A stretch of 40,150 nucleotides of DNA from Jiangella endophytica (lineage in GTDB: Bacteria > Actinomycetota > Actinomycetes > Jiangellales > Jiangellaceae): contig NZ_QVAI01000019.1 of assembly GCF_003427025.1 (NCBI RefSeq), forward strand, positions 1 to 40,150. Reading direction: 5' to 3'. Of this stretch, positions 8,386-20,121 are shown piece after piece. The stretch's first letter is position 1. Each line of letters starts with the position of its first letter. Made by a program: the position numbers and the translations under genes. Under the pieces are notes generated by a model, which was not told where the DNA came from, did no database searches, and saw only the letters and a program-made list of their open reading frames with translations.

Positions 8386-10885
8386 CGCGAGGACGGCTGC
8401 GGGTCTACCTCGGTGCCGCTCCCGGCGTCGGGAAGACGTTCGACATGCTCTCGGAGGGCCACCGGCGGCGCTCGCGCGGCACCGACGTGGTCGCCGGGCT
8501 GGTCGAGACGCACGGGCGGCCGCACACCGCGGACCTGCTCGACGGGATCGAGGTGATCCCGCGGCGGACGGCGACCTACCGCGGCACCGAGTTCGAGGAG
8601 ATGGACCTCGGGGCGATCCTGCACCGCCGCCCCGAGGTCGCCCTCGTCGACGAGCTGGCGCACACCAACGTGCCCGGCTCGGCGAACGCCAAGCGCTGGC
8701 AGGACGTCGACGACCTGCTGGCCGCCGGGATCGACGTCATCACGACCGTCAACATCCAGCACCTGGAATCGCTCAACGACGTCGTCGCGTCGATCACGGG
8801 CGTGACGCAGCGCGAGACGATCCCGGACGAGGTGGTCCGGCGGGCCGACCAGATCGAGCTGGTCGACATGTCGCCGGAGGCGCTGCGGCGACGGCTCGCG
8901 CACGGCAACGTGTACGCGGCGGAGAAGGTCGACGCGGCGCTGGGGAACTACTTCCGGGTCGGCAACCTGACGGCGCTGCGCGAGCTGGCGCTGCTCTGGC
9001 TGGCCGACCGGGTCGACGACGCGCTGGAGAAGTACCGCGTCGACGAGGGCATCGAGGCGCCGTGGCACACCCGCGAGCGGGTCGTCGTCGCGCTCACCGG
9101 CGGCCCGGAGGGCGAGACGCTGCTGCGCCGCGCCGCCCGCATCGTCAACCGGGGCGCCGGGGGTGAGCTGGTCGCCGTCCACGTCTCCCGCAGCGACGGC
9201 CTCACCGGCGCGCCACCGGGGGCGCTGGAGAGCCAGCGCACGCTGGCCGAGACGCTCGGCGGGACGTTCCACCAGGTCGTCGGCGAGGACGTCGCCGAGG
9301 CGATCCTCGACTTCGCCCGCGGCGTCAACGCCGCGCTGGTCGTCGTCGGCGTGAGCCGGCGGCCGCGCTGGCAGCTCTCGCTGCGCGAGGGCGTCGGCGC
9401 CCGCGTCGTCCGCGAGTCCGGCCCGATCGACGTGCACGTCGTCACGCACGAGCGGGCCGGCCAGGGCACGCTGCCGCAGCGGGCGGAGGTGCTCAGCCGC
9501 AACCGGCGGGTGCTGGCCTGGGTGGCGGCGTCGCTCGGGCCGATCGCGCTGACGGCGATGCTGGTGGCGCTGCGCGAGATCCACGAGCTGCCGATCGACA
9601 TCATGATGTTCCTGTCGCTGACCGTCGGCGTCGCTCTGGTCGGCGGGCTGTGGCCGGCGGTCACGGCGGCCGTCTTCGGCAGCCTGCTGCTCAACTGGTT
9701 CCTGACCCCGCCTTACTACGAGTGGACCATCGCCGACCCGCAGAACGCGTTCGCTCTGCTGGTGTTCGTGCTGGTCGCGGTCGGGGTGGCGTCCGTCGTC
9801 GACCTCGCCGCCCGGCGGACGATCCAGGCGGCTCGGGCCGGCTCCGAGGCCGAGACGCTGAGCGCGCTGGCGGGCAGCGTGCTGCGCGGCGAGAACACCG
9901 TCCTGGCGATCCTGGAGCGGCTGCGCGAACGGTTCGGTATGGAGTCGGTGACGCTGCTCGAGCGGCACGACGCGCACGAGCGGTGGACGACGGTGGAGTG
10001 CGCGGGCGGTCGGCCGTGCGCGTCGCCCGAGGAGGGCTCGTCGGAGGTGATGATCTCCGACACCCTGGCGCTCGCGCTGCGCGGGCCCGTGCTCGAGGCA
10101 GGCGACCGCCGCATGCTGGAGGCGTTCGCCGCCCAGGCCACCGTCGTGCTGGAGCGGGAGCGGCTGAGCGAGCGGGCCGAGGAGGCGCGCCGGTTCGAGG
10201 AGGGCGACGCGATCCGCACGGCGCTGCTGGCCGCCGTCTCGCACGACCTGCGCACCCCGCTGGCGGCGATCAAGGCCGGCGTCACCAGCCTGCGCCAGGA
10301 CGACGTCGTGTTCGACGCCGGCGACCAGGCCGAGCTGCTGGCCACCGTGGGTACCGCGACGGACTCGCTGGAGCGGCTGATCGACAACCTGCTCGACCTG
10401 TCGCGGCTGGAGACGGACACCGTCCGGCCGGTCGTGGGGGAGACGGCGCTGGACGAGGTGGTGCCGCGGGCGGTCGCGTCGGTGCCGCCGGGGACGGTCG
10501 TGCTGGACGTGTCCGAGTCGCTGCCGCTGCTGGCGACCGACGCCGGGCTGCTGGAGCGCGCGCTGGCCAACGTCGTCGAGAACGCGGTGCGGTACTCGCC
10601 GGAGGGCGCGCCGGTGACGGTGTCCGCGGCGGTCGTCCCTGGAGCCGTCGACATCCGCGTCGTCGACCGCGGGCCGGGGGTGGGCGAGGTGGGCAAGGCG
10701 ACGATGTTCCGCCCGTTCCAGCGGCTGGGCGACAGCTCCACCGGGATGGGCGGCTCGGTCGGGCTGGGACTGGCGGTGGCGCGCGGCTTCGTCGAGGCGC
10801 TCGGCGGCACGCTCACCGCCGACGACACCCCCGGCGGCGGGCTGACGATGGTGCTGCGGCTGCCGCTGGACCCGGAGGCCGGGTC

Positions 10886-10889
<4 letters not shown>
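8382..10889 (+). CDS. kdpD: KdpD, turgor/potassium sensor histidine kinase
   Basis: 835-aa membrane sensor kinase in the usual KdpD order. The N-terminal KdpD domain has a Walker-type loop GAAPGVGKT (residues 11-19), followed by a universal-stress-like domain (about 230-360, starting RVVVALTGG). Four clustered membrane helices (DUF4118, about 380-480) and a GAF-like linker come next. The HisKA domain has [15 protein letters not shown] (His621) and the HATPase domain [13 protein letters not shown] with [10 protein letters not shown]. It senses low potassium or osmotic stress and phosphorylates KdpE. Start ATG 8382 overlaps the kdpC stop; the long frame upstream is the kdpC shadow. Its stop overlaps the kdpE GTG. 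Confidence 0.97.
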
Positions 10890-11572
<683 letters not shown>

Positions 11573-11577
11573 CGCCG

Positions 11578-12024
11578 TCAGCGGTGCCAGGCGGTGCAGT
11601 AGATGCGGTTCTTGTTGTCCTTGATGCAGGTGCGCCAGTACGAGCCGGCCGAGTTCCTGACGTCGGAGGTGTAGTAGCTGCTGTTGCGCAGGCCGAGCCG
11701 GGGGGTCCACGTGGACGGCCGCGAGCTGCGGGCGCGGTCGAGCCAGATCTGCCTCTCGACGAAGCCGGACGCCCCGTCCACGAGGCCGGCGCAGAAGTGC
11801 ACGCTGAGCCAGCGGCCACCGGTGTAGTTCTGCTTCGTGTAGCAGCCGGCCTTCGTCGCCGCGGTCTGGGCCGCGCCGGCGGCCGTCTCGGCGGCAGCGG
11901 CGGTCGTGGCGGTCGCGGCGGCCGTGGCGGTCGCCGCCGGTGCCGCGGCCAGCGTAGCCGTGGCGACGACGACGGCCGCGAGGCCGGACAGCGCGCGGTT
12001 GCGGATGACGTCCTTGACGGACAT
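11578..12024 (-). CDS. Small secreted protein with four cysteines
   Basis: 148-aa protein with a Sec-type signal: basic start MSVKDVIRNR, hydrophobic core LAAVVVATATLAAAP, then a long Ala/Thr-rich linker to about residue 58. The mature part (about 60-148) has four cysteines (AGCYTK, HFCAG, RTCIKD, IYCTAW), enough for two disulfides, and many aromatic residues. A GGGGAGAG ribosome-binding site precedes ATG 12024. I recognise no family. Its promoter region contains three 11-bp-phased TTCA repeats, so it may be controlled by an OmpR-type regulator. Confidence 0.8.
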   Translation of the reverse strand: MSVKDVIRNRALSGLAAVVVATATLAAAPAATATAAATATTAAAAETAAGAAQTAATKAGCYTKQNYTGGRWLSVHFCAGLVDGASGFVERQIWLDRARSSRPSTWTPRLGLRNSSYYTSDVRNSAGSYWRTCIKDNKNRIYCTAWHR

Positions 12025-12092
12025 GAGCTCTCCCCGTGATCGATGGTCGCCCTCGTGCCGGGGCGATGGTCACGATCGTGCTCGGGAGCCGC

Positions 12093-12120
12093 TTCAGGAC
12101 TGCTTCACCGCGCTTTCACC
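12093..12120 (+). promoter_or_regulatory. Three 11-bp direct repeats resembling a PHO box
   Basis: TTCAGG (12093), TTCACC (12104) and TTCACC (12115) recur with exactly 11-bp spacing. Streptomyces PhoP boxes are 11-bp direct repeat units with a GTTCACC-like core, which these resemble. The array is 69-96 bp upstream of the minus-strand secreted protein and about 90 bp upstream of gatC. Position suggests control of the secreted protein; the identity of the regulator is inference. Confidence 0.45.
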
Positions 12121-12208
12121 GGTGCCGTGGAGGCAACATCGAACCTGGCAAGCGCGGCCGCCGCCGGTCGCCATAGGATCGGACCCGTTCCCGACCATGG
12201 AGTCCGCC

Positions 12209-12508
12209 ATGCCCTCGATCAGCCGCGAGGAGGTCGCGCACCTGGCGCACCTCGCTCGCCTCGACCTCGCCCCCGACGAGCTGGACCATCTGGCCGGCCA
12301 GCTCGACCAGATCCTCGGTGCGGTCGCGCAGGTCACCGAGGTCGCGGCCGACGACATCCCGCCGACGTCGCACGCGCTGCCGCTGACCAACGTGTTCCGC
12401 GCCGACGAGCCGCGTCCCTGCCTGACCGCCGAGGCCGTCCTGGCCGCCGCGCCCGCCGCCGAGGACGGCCGGTTCCGGGTGCCGCAGATCCTGGGGGAGG
12501 AGGCGTGA
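12209..12508 (+). CDS. gatC: Asp-tRNA(Asn)/Glu-tRNA(Gln) amidotransferase subunit C
   Basis: 99-aa GatC, the small helical subunit that wraps around GatA and GatB. It begins [20 protein letters not shown], the classic family N terminus, and ends with the usual FRVPQIL-type tail. Start ATG 12209 has GGAG 6 nt upstream; an ATG at 12197 would add only four residues. A TAGGAT sequence at 12174-12179 is a possible -10 element with no clear -35. Its stop overlaps the gatA GTG. Confidence 0.97.
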   Translation: MPSISREEVAHLAHLARLDLAPDELDHLAGQLDQILGAVAQVTEVAADDIPPTSHALPLTNVFRADEPRPCLTAEAVLAAAPAAEDGRFRVPQILGEEA

Positions 12509-14043
12509 CCGAGATGAACCGTCTGACCCGCGCGAAAGCAACCGAGCTCGCCGCCGCCATCAAGGGCGGCGAGGTCAGCGCCGTCGAGGTCGCGCAGGCC
12601 CACCTCGACCGCATCGCCGAGGTCGACGGCACCGCCGAGGCCGGCGTGCACGCGTTCCTGCACGTCGACACCGACGGCGCGCTGGCCGCGGCCGCCGCCG
12701 TCGACCGCAGGCGCGCCGACGGCGAGGAGCTGGGCCCGCTGGCCGGCGTCCCACTGGCGCTCAAGGACGTCATCACCACCTCCGACATGCCGACCACGGC
12801 CGGCTCGAAGATCCTCGAGGGCTGGCGGCCGCCGTACGACGCCACCATCACCCAGCGCATGCGCGAGGCCGGCATCGTCATCCTCGGCAAGACCAACCTC
12901 GACGAGTTCGCCATGGGCTCGTCGACGGAGAACTCGGCGTTCGGCGTCACCCGCAACCCGTGGGACCTCACCCGCATCCCGGGCGGCTCCGGCGGCGGGT
13001 CCGCCGCCGCGCTGGCCGCGTTCGAGGCGCCGCTGGCCATCGGCACCGACACCGGCGGCTCGATCCGCCAGCCGGCCGCCGTCACCGGCACCGTCGGCGT
13101 GAAGCCGACCTACGGCGGGGTCAGCCGCTACGGCCTCATCGCCTGCGCGTCCAGCCTCGACCAGGCCGGTCCGTGCGCCCGGACGGTGCTCGACGCCGCG
13201 CTGCTGCACACCGTCATCGCGGGCCACGACCCACTCGACTCCACCAGCATCGCCCAGCAGGTGCCCGACGTCGTGGCCGCGGCGCGGCGCGGGGCCGAGG
13301 GCGACCTCACCGGCCTGCGGGTCGGCGTGGTGAAGGAGCTCGGCGGCGAGGGCTACCAGGCCGGCGTCGAGGCCCGGTTCAACGACGCCGTCGCGCTGCT
13401 GTCGAAGCTGGGCGCCGAGGTCGTCGAGGTGTCCTGCCCGCACTTCGCCTACGGCCTGGCCGCCTACTACCTGATCCTGCCGAGCGAGGTGTCGTCCAAC
13501 CTGGCCCGCTTCGACGCCATGCGCTACGGCCTGCGCGTCGGCGACGACGGCACCCGCAGCGCCGAGGAGGTCATGAGCCTCACCCGCGGCCAGGGCTTCG
13601 GAGCCGAGGCGAAGCGGCGCATCATGCTCGGCACCTACGCGCTCTCGTCGGGCTACTACGACGCCTACTACGGGCAGGCGCAGAAGGTCCGCACGCTCAT
13701 CGCGCGCGACTTCGAGGCCGCGTTCGCGCAGGTCGACGTCCTCGTCTCGCCCACGACGCCCACCACGGCGTTCCCCATCGGCGAGAAGGTCGACGACCCC
13801 CTGGCCATGTACATGAACGACCTGTGCACCATCCCGAGCAACCTCGCCGGCAACGCGTCGGCGTCGTTCCCGGCCGGGCTGGCCGACGAGGACGGCCTGC
13901 CGGTCGGCCTGCACGTCATGGCGCCGGTCATGGCCGACGACCGCCTCTATCTGGTCGGCGCTGCCGTCGAGGCCGCATACGCCGCGCAGTGGGGGGGAAC
14001 GTTGCTGGAACAGGCACCCGCGTTGGAGGGGATCGCACCGTGA
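12505..14043 (+). CDS. gatA: Asp-tRNA(Asn)/Glu-tRNA(Gln) amidotransferase subunit A
   Basis: 512-aa amidase-signature enzyme that releases ammonia from glutamine for transamidation of mischarged tRNA. The Ser-cisSer-Lys machinery is visible: Lys in VPLALKDVI, the glycine/serine loop [10 protein letters not shown], and the nucleophile region [15 protein letters not shown] 12505 overlaps the gatC stop and has GGGGGAGG just upstream; ATG 12514 is an alternative that would shorten the protein by three residues. The stop overlaps the GTG of a small membrane-protein gene. Confidence 0.97.
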   Translation: MTEMNRLTRAKATELAAAIKGGEVSAVEVAQAHLDRIAEVDGTAEAGVHAFLHVDTDGALAAAAAVDRRRADGEELGPLAGVPLALKDVITTSDMPTTAGSKILEGWRPPYDATITQRMREAGIVILGKTNLDEFAMGSSTENSAFGVTRNPWDLTRIPGGSGGGSAAALAAFEAPLAIGTDTGGSIRQPAAVTGTVGVKPTYGGVSRYGLIACASSLDQAGPCARTVLDAALLHTVIAGHDPLDSTSIAQQVPDVVAAARRGAEGDLTGLRVGVVKELGGEGYQAGVEARFNDAVALLSKLGAEVVEVSCPHFAYGLAAYYLILPSEVSSNLARFDAMRYGLRVGDDGTRSAEEVMSLTRGQGFGAEAKRRIMLGTYALSSGYYDAYYGQAQKVRTLIARDFEAAFAQVDVLVSPTTPTTAFPIGEKVDDPLAMYMNDLCTIPSNLAGNASASFPAGLADEDGLPVGLHVMAPVMADDRLYLVGAAVEAAYAAQWGGTLLEQAPALEGIAP

Positions 14044-14261
14044 ACGTCAAGTACCTGGCCAAGTTCGGGGGCTCGGCGCTGGGCGCGGTGGGCGCCGCGC
14101 GCAGCCTCACCAAGGCCCGCCGCGAGGGCGACAAGCTGCGCATGGTCGACGCCGTCCTCAGCATCCTGTCGGTCGCCATCACCGTCGCGATCGTCGTGCG
14201 CGAGATCCGCGAGGCGCAGGCCGCCGACAAACCCCTGGTCGAGTTGAAGGACGACGAATGA
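14040..14261 (+). CDS. Small membrane protein between gatA and gatB
   Basis: 73-aa protein with a basic N-terminal half ([11 protein letters not shown]), one hydrophobic helix at about residues 38-57 ([15 protein letters not shown]), and an acidic tail ending ELKDDE. GTG 14040 follows GGAGGGG about 9 nt upstream. It overlaps gatA at its start and gatB at its end (ATGA), so it must be translated with the amidotransferase. I recognise no family. It could be a membrane tether or simply a conserved passenger. Confidence 0.75.
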   Translation: MNVKYLAKFGGSALGAVGAARSLTKARREGDKLRMVDAVLSILSVAITVAIVVREIREAQAADKPLVELKDDE

Positions 14262-15757
14262 CCGTCACCACGGCGCTGCCCTCGTTCGACGAGGCCATCG
14301 CGACGTACGAGCCCGTCATGGGCATGGAGGTGCACGTCGAGCTCGGCACCGCCACGAAGATGTTCTGCGGCTGCTCGACGGCGTTCGGCGGCGAGCCGAA
14401 CTCCCAGGTCTGCCCGGTCTGCCTGGGCCTGCCCGGGTCGCTGCCGGTGGTCAACCGCACGGCCGTCGAGTCGGCCATCCGCATCGGCCTGGCGCTGAAC
14501 TGCAGCATCGCCGAGTGGTGCCGGTTCGCCCGGAAGAACTACTTCTACCCGGACATGCCGAAGAACTTCCAGACCTCGCAGTACGACGAGCCCATCGCGT
14601 TCGACGGCTATCTCGACATCACCGTCGACGGCGAGACCTATCGGATCGGCATCGAGCGGGCGCACATGGAGGAGGACACCGGCAAGTCGCTGCACGTCGG
14701 CGGCGCCACCGGCCGCATCCACGGCGCCAGCCACTCGCTGCTCGACTACAACCGCTCCGGCATTCCGCTGATCGAGATCGTCACCAAGCCGATCGAGGTG
14801 CCGGCCGCCGTCGCGCCGGCCGTGGCGCGGGCGTACGTCACCGAGCTGCGCGAGCTGATCCGGGCGCTCGGCGTCTCCGAGGCGCGCATGGAGCTGGGCC
14901 AGCTGCGTTGCGACGCCAACGTGTCGCTGCGGCTGCCCGGCGACCCGTACGGCACCCGCACCGAGACGAAGAACGTCAACTCGCTGCGGTCGGTCGAGCG
15001 GGCGGTCACCTACGAGATCCGCCGCCAGGCCGCTGTCATCTCGTCCGGCGGCACGATCGTCCAGGAGACCCGGCACTGGCACGAGGACACCGGCGAGACC
15101 ACCGCCGGGCGGGTCAAGGAGGAGGCCGAGGACTACCGGTACTTCCCGGAGCCCGATCTCGTTCCGGTCGCGCCGTCGCGCGAATGGGTCGACGAGCTGC
15201 GCGGCACGCTGCCCGAGCCGCCGTCGGAGCGCCGCGCCCGGCTGCAGGCCGACTGGGGCTTCACCGACCTCGAGATGCGCGACGTCGTCAACGCCGGGGC
15301 CGTGGCCCTGGTCGACGCGACGGTGGCCGCGGGAGCGTCCGCGGGCGGCGCGAAGAAGTGGTGGCTGGGCGAGGTCGCCCGGGTCGCCAACGAGCGCGGC
15401 GTCGCGCTCGACGACGCCGGCATCGCCCCCGGCGACGTCGCGCGGGTCGAGGCGCTGATCGCCGAGGGCGCGCTCAACGACAAGCTGGCCCGCCAGGTGG
15501 TCGAGGGCGTGCTGGCCGGTGAGGGCACGCCCGACGAGGTCGTCGCCGCGCGCGGCCTGGTCCTCGTCAACGACGACGCCGCGCTGGGCGCCGCCGTCGA
15601 CGAGGCCATCGCCGCCCAGCCCGACGTCGCCGAGAAGATCCGCGGCGGCAACCTGGGCGCCGTCGGCGCGCTGATCGGCGCGATCATGAAGGCCACCAAG
15701 GGCCAGGCCGACGCCAAGCGCGCCCGCGAGCTCATCCTGGAGCGGCTGCAGAGCTGA
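14258..15757 (+). CDS. gatB: Asp-tRNA(Asn)/Glu-tRNA(Gln) amidotransferase subunit B
   Basis: 499-aa GatB, which phosphorylates the carboxyl of the mischarged aminoacyl-tRNA and receives ammonia from GatA. The cradle domain carries the zinc-binding cysteines C37, C39, C52 and C55 (FCGC, CPVC), then the conserved [19 protein letters not shown] and HMEEDTGKS. The C-terminal helical and YqeY-like domains end with [16 protein letters not shown]. Start ATG 14258 overlaps the preceding small gene. It is last in the operon; the stop is only 17 bp from the large inverted repeat that precedes the Fic gene. Confidence 0.98.
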   Translation: MTVTTALPSFDEAIATYEPVMGMEVHVELGTATKMFCGCSTAFGGEPNSQVCPVCLGLPGSLPVVNRTAVESAIRIGLALNCSIAEWCRFARKNYFYPDMPKNFQTSQYDEPIAFDGYLDITVDGETYRIGIERAHMEEDTGKSLHVGGATGRIHGASHSLLDYNRSGIPLIEIVTKPIEVPAAVAPAVARAYVTELRELIRALGVSEARMELGQLRCDANVSLRLPGDPYGTRTETKNVNSLRSVERAVTYEIRRQAAVISSGGTIVQETRHWHEDTGETTAGRVKEEAEDYRYFPEPDLVPVAPSREWVDELRGTLPEPPSERRARLQADWGFTDLEMRDVVNAGAVALVDATVAAGASAGGAKKWWLGEVARVANERGVALDDAGIAPGDVARVEALIAEGALNDKLARQVVEGVLAGEGTPDEVVAARGLVLVNDDAALGAAVDEAIAAQPDVAEKIRGGNLGAVGALIGAIMKATKGQADAKRARELILERLQS

Positions 15758-15774
15758 CCCGCAGGGCATTGACC

Positions 15775-15857
15775 CATGTCAATGTCCCGTTGTCTCTATC
15801 ATTCGGCCGCTGTTATAGTCGATGTCCGAATGATAGAGACAACGGGACATTGACATG
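15775..15857 (+). promoter_or_regulatory. Perfect 32-bp inverted repeat spanning the fic promoter and start codon
   Basis: Arm 15775-15806 and arm 15826-15857 are perfect reverse complements, with a 19-nt centre (15807-15825). The centre holds a -10-like TATAGT (15814-15819); TTGTCT (15790-15795) in the left arm is an 18-bp-spaced -35 candidate. The fic ATG (15855-15857) is the last three bases of the right arm. Both arms contain TGTCCCGTTGTCTC or its complement. This geometry fits an autoregulatory operator over the promoter, and the mRNA leader would carry only the right arm. Confidence 0.75.
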
Positions 15858-17003
15858 ATCTTTCGACCACCGGAACCCAGCCGCGAAGACACAGTCGTCC
15901 TCGAGGAGATTCACGCCTCACGTGGCCGTCTCGCCGATGTGCTGCGGACTCCCCGACGTTGGCAGGGCGGACTGCGCCGGACCATGCTCGCCCGGGCGAT
16001 TCGCGGCTCGAACAGCATCGAGGGCTACAACGTCGAGATCGACGACGCTGCCGCGGCGCTGGATGACGAGGAGCCGCTGAGCGCCGACCAGCAGACGTTC
16101 GCCGAGATCCGTGGTTACCGTCAGGCGCTGGGCTACGTCCTCCAGATGGCCAGCGATCCGCACTTCGCCATCGATGTGTCGGCTCTCCGGGGCATGCACT
16201 TCATGATGCTGTCGCATGCGCTCTCCAAGAGCCCGGGCCAGTACCGTTCCGGTCCCATCTACGTCCGCGACGACCATGAGGAGCGGATCGTCTACGAGGG
16301 ACCGGATGCGACACTCGTGCCTGCGCTGGTGGATGAGCTGGTCGACGATCTGCGCGAGAGTAACGGGGCGGATCCGATCGTGCGAGCGGCCATGGCCCAC
16401 TTGAACCTGGTCATGATCCATCCCTTCCGGGACGGAAACGGCCGGATGGCCAGAGCCCTGCAGACCTTGGTGTTATCGCGCGAGGAGATCGTCGAGCCGC
16501 CGTTCTCCAGCGTCGAGGAGTGGCTCGGAGGCAACACCGAGGACTACTACCGCGTGCTTGCTCAGACCGGCCAGGGTGCGTGGCGCCCCGAAGGTGACAC
16601 CGCCCTTTGGGTGCGCTTCATGCTGCGCGCGCACCACATGCAGGCGCAGACAGTCGAACGCCGCCTCCATGAGGCCGCAGCGATCTGGGTGATGCTCGAC
16701 CGGATCGTGGCCGAGCATGGGCTCCACGAGCGGGTGACCGAGGTGCTGTACGAGGCGGTTCTGGGCTATCGGGTCCGTCGCTCCACCTACCTCAAACAGG
16801 CAGAACTCGAGGAACGCACCGCCACCCGTGACCTCGGCCGACTCGTCGACATCGGCTTGCTGGAGGCGCGCGGGGCCACCCGAGGGCGCTACTACATCGC
16901 GGCCGGCCCGCTGCAGGACGTGCGGGCGGAAGCCCGGGCGTCCCGCGAGCCGCTGTATGACCCCTATCCGGGTCTCCGGGCAGAGCTGACCGTCGGATCA
17001 TGA
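15855..17003 (+). CDS. Fic-domain protein (class II, with C-terminal winged helix)
   Basis: 382-aa Fic protein, expected to transfer AMP from ATP (or another nucleotide moiety) to a target hydroxyl. The catalytic loop HPFRDGNGRMAR starts at His189 and is intact. The N-terminal autoinhibitory motif S-x-x-x-E-G is present as SNSIEG (Ser52, Glu56), which defines class II. The Fic_N-like region spans about 10-90, the Fic core about 110-230, and a winged-helix DNA-binding-like domain about 290-350 (RVRRSTYLKQAELEERTATRDLGRLVDIGLL). A winged helix in the protein and a large palindrome at its promoter suggest autoregulation. Codon choice looks slightly less GC-extreme than in its neighbours, which with the flanking repeats hints at acquisition. 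No antitoxin gene is adjacent. Confidence 0.93.
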   Translation: MIFRPPEPSREDTVVLEEIHASRGRLADVLRTPRRWQGGLRRTMLARAIRGSNSIEGYNVEIDDAAAALDDEEPLSADQQTFAEIRGYRQALGYVLQMASDPHFAIDVSALRGMHFMMLSHALSKSPGQYRSGPIYVRDDHEERIVYEGPDATLVPALVDELVDDLRESNGADPIVRAAMAHLNLVMIHPFRDGNGRMARALQTLVLSREEIVEPPFSSVEEWLGGNTEDYYRVLAQTGQGAWRPEGDTALWVRFMLRAHHMQAQTVERRLHEAAAIWVMLDRIVAEHGLHERVTEVLYEAVLGYRVRRSTYLKQAELEERTATRDLGRLVDIGLLEARGATRGRYYIAAGPLQDVRAEARASREPLYDPYPGLRAELTVGS

Positions 17004-17007
17004 CCTG

Positions 17008-17041
17008 TGTCCCGATGTCTCAATGACAGAGACATCGGGAC
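17008..17041 (+). terminator. Perfect 13-bp hairpin after fic, sharing the promoter motif
   Basis: GTCCCGATGTCTC (17009-17021) pairs with GAGACATCGGGAC (17029-17041) around loop AATGACA; an outer CCTG/CAGG pair extends it. It begins 5 nt after the fic stop. TGTCCCGATGTCTC differs from the upstream-arm motif TGTCCCGTTGTCTC by one base. It may serve as terminator, second operator, or element end; no T tract follows. Confidence 0.6.
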
Positions 17042-17073
17042 GTCAGGTTCCTCCTGGCTATGACGTATTGACC

Positions 17074-17104
17074 CGCCGCGGTGCCCAGAGCGAACACCGC
17101 GGCG
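17074..17104 (-). terminator. GC hairpin, likely terminator of the minus-strand phosphoesterase gene
   Basis: CGCCGCGGTG (17074-17083) pairs perfectly with CACCGCGGCG (17095-17104) around an 11-nt loop. It sits 7 bp beyond the stop of the gene at 17112-18908. The 10-bp stem is GC-rich with no U tract, as is common in actinobacteria. Confidence 0.5.
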
Positions 17105-17111
17105 ATCGTGG

Positions 17112-18908
<1,797 letters not shown>

Positions 18909-18919
18909 GGTCGCTCCTC

Positions 18920-19957
18920 TCAGTGCTTCAACGTGACGTCGCCGACGACGATGCGGTGGTCGGAGAACGGCGTCGAGATCACTCGGCCGGACTCCGGGCC
19001 GACCACGAAGTGCCGGGTGTCGACGAAGATATAGTCGATCTTCCGGTTGCTCTCGTACGGCTTGTCGTAGACGTCCGGACGGCCTTCCGCGCCCATCGTC
19101 CACTCGCCCTGCCGGTGCGGGCAGGCCTCGGTGCCGAGGTTGAACCGGCGGATCACCGGCCAGCGCGGGTCGCGGCCGTCGACCTCCTCGAAGACGCCCC
19201 TGCCGCCGCAGCGGCGGTAGAAGAAGTCCAGCGACGGCAGGAACGGCAGCTCGTTGAGGTCGCCCATCAGCGCGACGGGCAGCTCGTCCGCCATCGGCGT
19301 GATCGCCTCGGCGATGACCTTCGCCTGTGCGTAGTTGATCGACCGTCCGTAGAGCGGGTCGTCGGCGATGTCCGGGTCGTTCGGGAACGACGTCTCGTTG
19401 ATCAGCGGCAGCGGCACCTCGGTGTGCGTGACGCAGGCGCGGACGACGGTCGCGCCGGGGATGTCGACGTCGCCGCAGACCAGCTTCCGGTACCGCTGCC
19501 GGTAGTGGTACCCGAGGTCGAGGTACGGGGTGTCGCCGAACATGACCTCGTCGGAGTCGTACTTGCTGAACAGGCCCATCACGTACCAGCCGCCGGGGTT
19601 GACGACCGGGTCGTAGCAGTTGGGGATGTTGTAGTTGGTGACGACGACGTGCTCGGTCAGGCCCTCGTACCCGGGCTCGGCCTTCAGCTGGTCGCGCATC
19701 GCGACCCACTGCGTGTAACACATCTCGTTGAGGCCGACGATCTCCGCCTGCTCGTCGACGACCTTCCGCACCGCGTCGGTCACCGGGGCGCCGGTGCTGC
19801 CGCCGTTGAACCCGTTGCCGGCGAAGTTGAAGTCGAGCATGCGGACGTTCGTCTCCTGCTGCCTCGCGGCCGCCGGCGCCTCCGTGGCCGTGGCCGCGAT
19901 CGGGGCGACCAGGGCTGCGCAGGCAGTTGCCGCCAGCGCTACGAGCGTGATCCTCAC
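18920..19957 (-). CDS. Secreted endonuclease/exonuclease/phosphatase-family enzyme
   Basis: 345-aa exported protein with a Sec signal (about residues 1-25, ending near ATATEA) and one EEP (DNase I-like) domain. Catalytic signatures are present in order: an early Asn (LDFNF), GLNEMC with metal-binding Glu78, the GDLNELP motif, KIDYIF, and the terminal SDHR (His334). This fold includes nucleases, sphingomyelinases and inositol phosphatases, and I cannot choose among them. It contains five or more cysteines, consistent with an extracellular enzyme. GTG 19957 follows GGAGG. A DasR-like operator core lies 22-40 bp upstream, which ties it to the GntR regulator next door. Confidence 0.85.
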   Translation of the reverse strand: MRITLVALAATACAALVAPIAATATEAPAAARQQETNVRMLDFNFAGNGFNGGSTGAPVTDAVRKVVDEQAEIVGLNEMCYTQWVAMRDQLKAEPGYEGLTEHVVVTNYNIPNCYDPVVNPGGWYVMGLFSKYDSDEVMFGDTPYLDLGYHYRQRYRKLVCGDVDIPGATVVRACVTHTEVPLPLINETSFPNDPDIADDPLYGRSINYAQAKVIAEAITPMADELPVALMGDLNELPFLPSLDFFYRRCGGRGVFEEVDGRDPRWPVIRRFNLGTEACPHRQGEWTMGAEGRPDVYDKPYESNRKIDYIFVDTRHFVVGPESGRVISTPFSDHRIVVGDVTLKH

Positions 19958-19978
19958 TCCGCCTCCAGGGGTCTCGAT

Positions 19979-19997
19979 TCCTGTCTAGACCGGTATT
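19979..19997 (-). promoter_or_regulatory. DasR-like operator upstream of the secreted phosphoesterase operon
   Basis: The plus-strand sequence contains TAGACCGGTATT (19986-19997), identical to a 12-mer in the sugar operon promoter (20979-20990), and the palindrome GTCTAGAC (19983-19990). It resembles the DasR element core TGGTCTAGACCA at 9 of 12 positions. It lies immediately upstream of GTG 19957, a position suited to repression by the adjacent GntR protein. Confidence 0.55.
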
Positions 19998-20070
19998 TTC
20001 GGCGGAGCGTAACAGGCGGTGAAGGAGTTGACCAGAGGTCCGGGAGCGGGCGGGCGGGAACTCGCGGCGC

Positions 20071-20087
20071 GATCGGCGGCGCCGATC
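20071..20087 (-). terminator. Hairpin after gntR
   Basis: GATCGGC (20071-20077) and GCCGATC (20081-20087) form a 7-bp stem with a 3-nt loop. It lies about 35 bp beyond the stop of the minus-strand gntR gene. A second imperfect hairpin centred on GCGAGCTCGC follows the stop more closely. Probably terminates gntR transcription. Confidence 0.4.
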
Positions 20088-20121
20088 CGAGGACGTGCGG
20101 GCGAGCTCGCTCGCCGGCCGC

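Noticed and set aside
3969..10244. Several long minus-strand frames opposite kdpA, kdpB and kdpD
   Set aside because: All lie antisense to confidently identified kdp genes and have low-complexity, shadow-like composition.
15775..17041. Fic locus as a CRISPR-like or transposon-encoded element
   Set aside because: There are only inverted repeats, no spacer array, no transposase gene and no target-site duplication that I can see; it is left as a regulated gene, possibly acquired.
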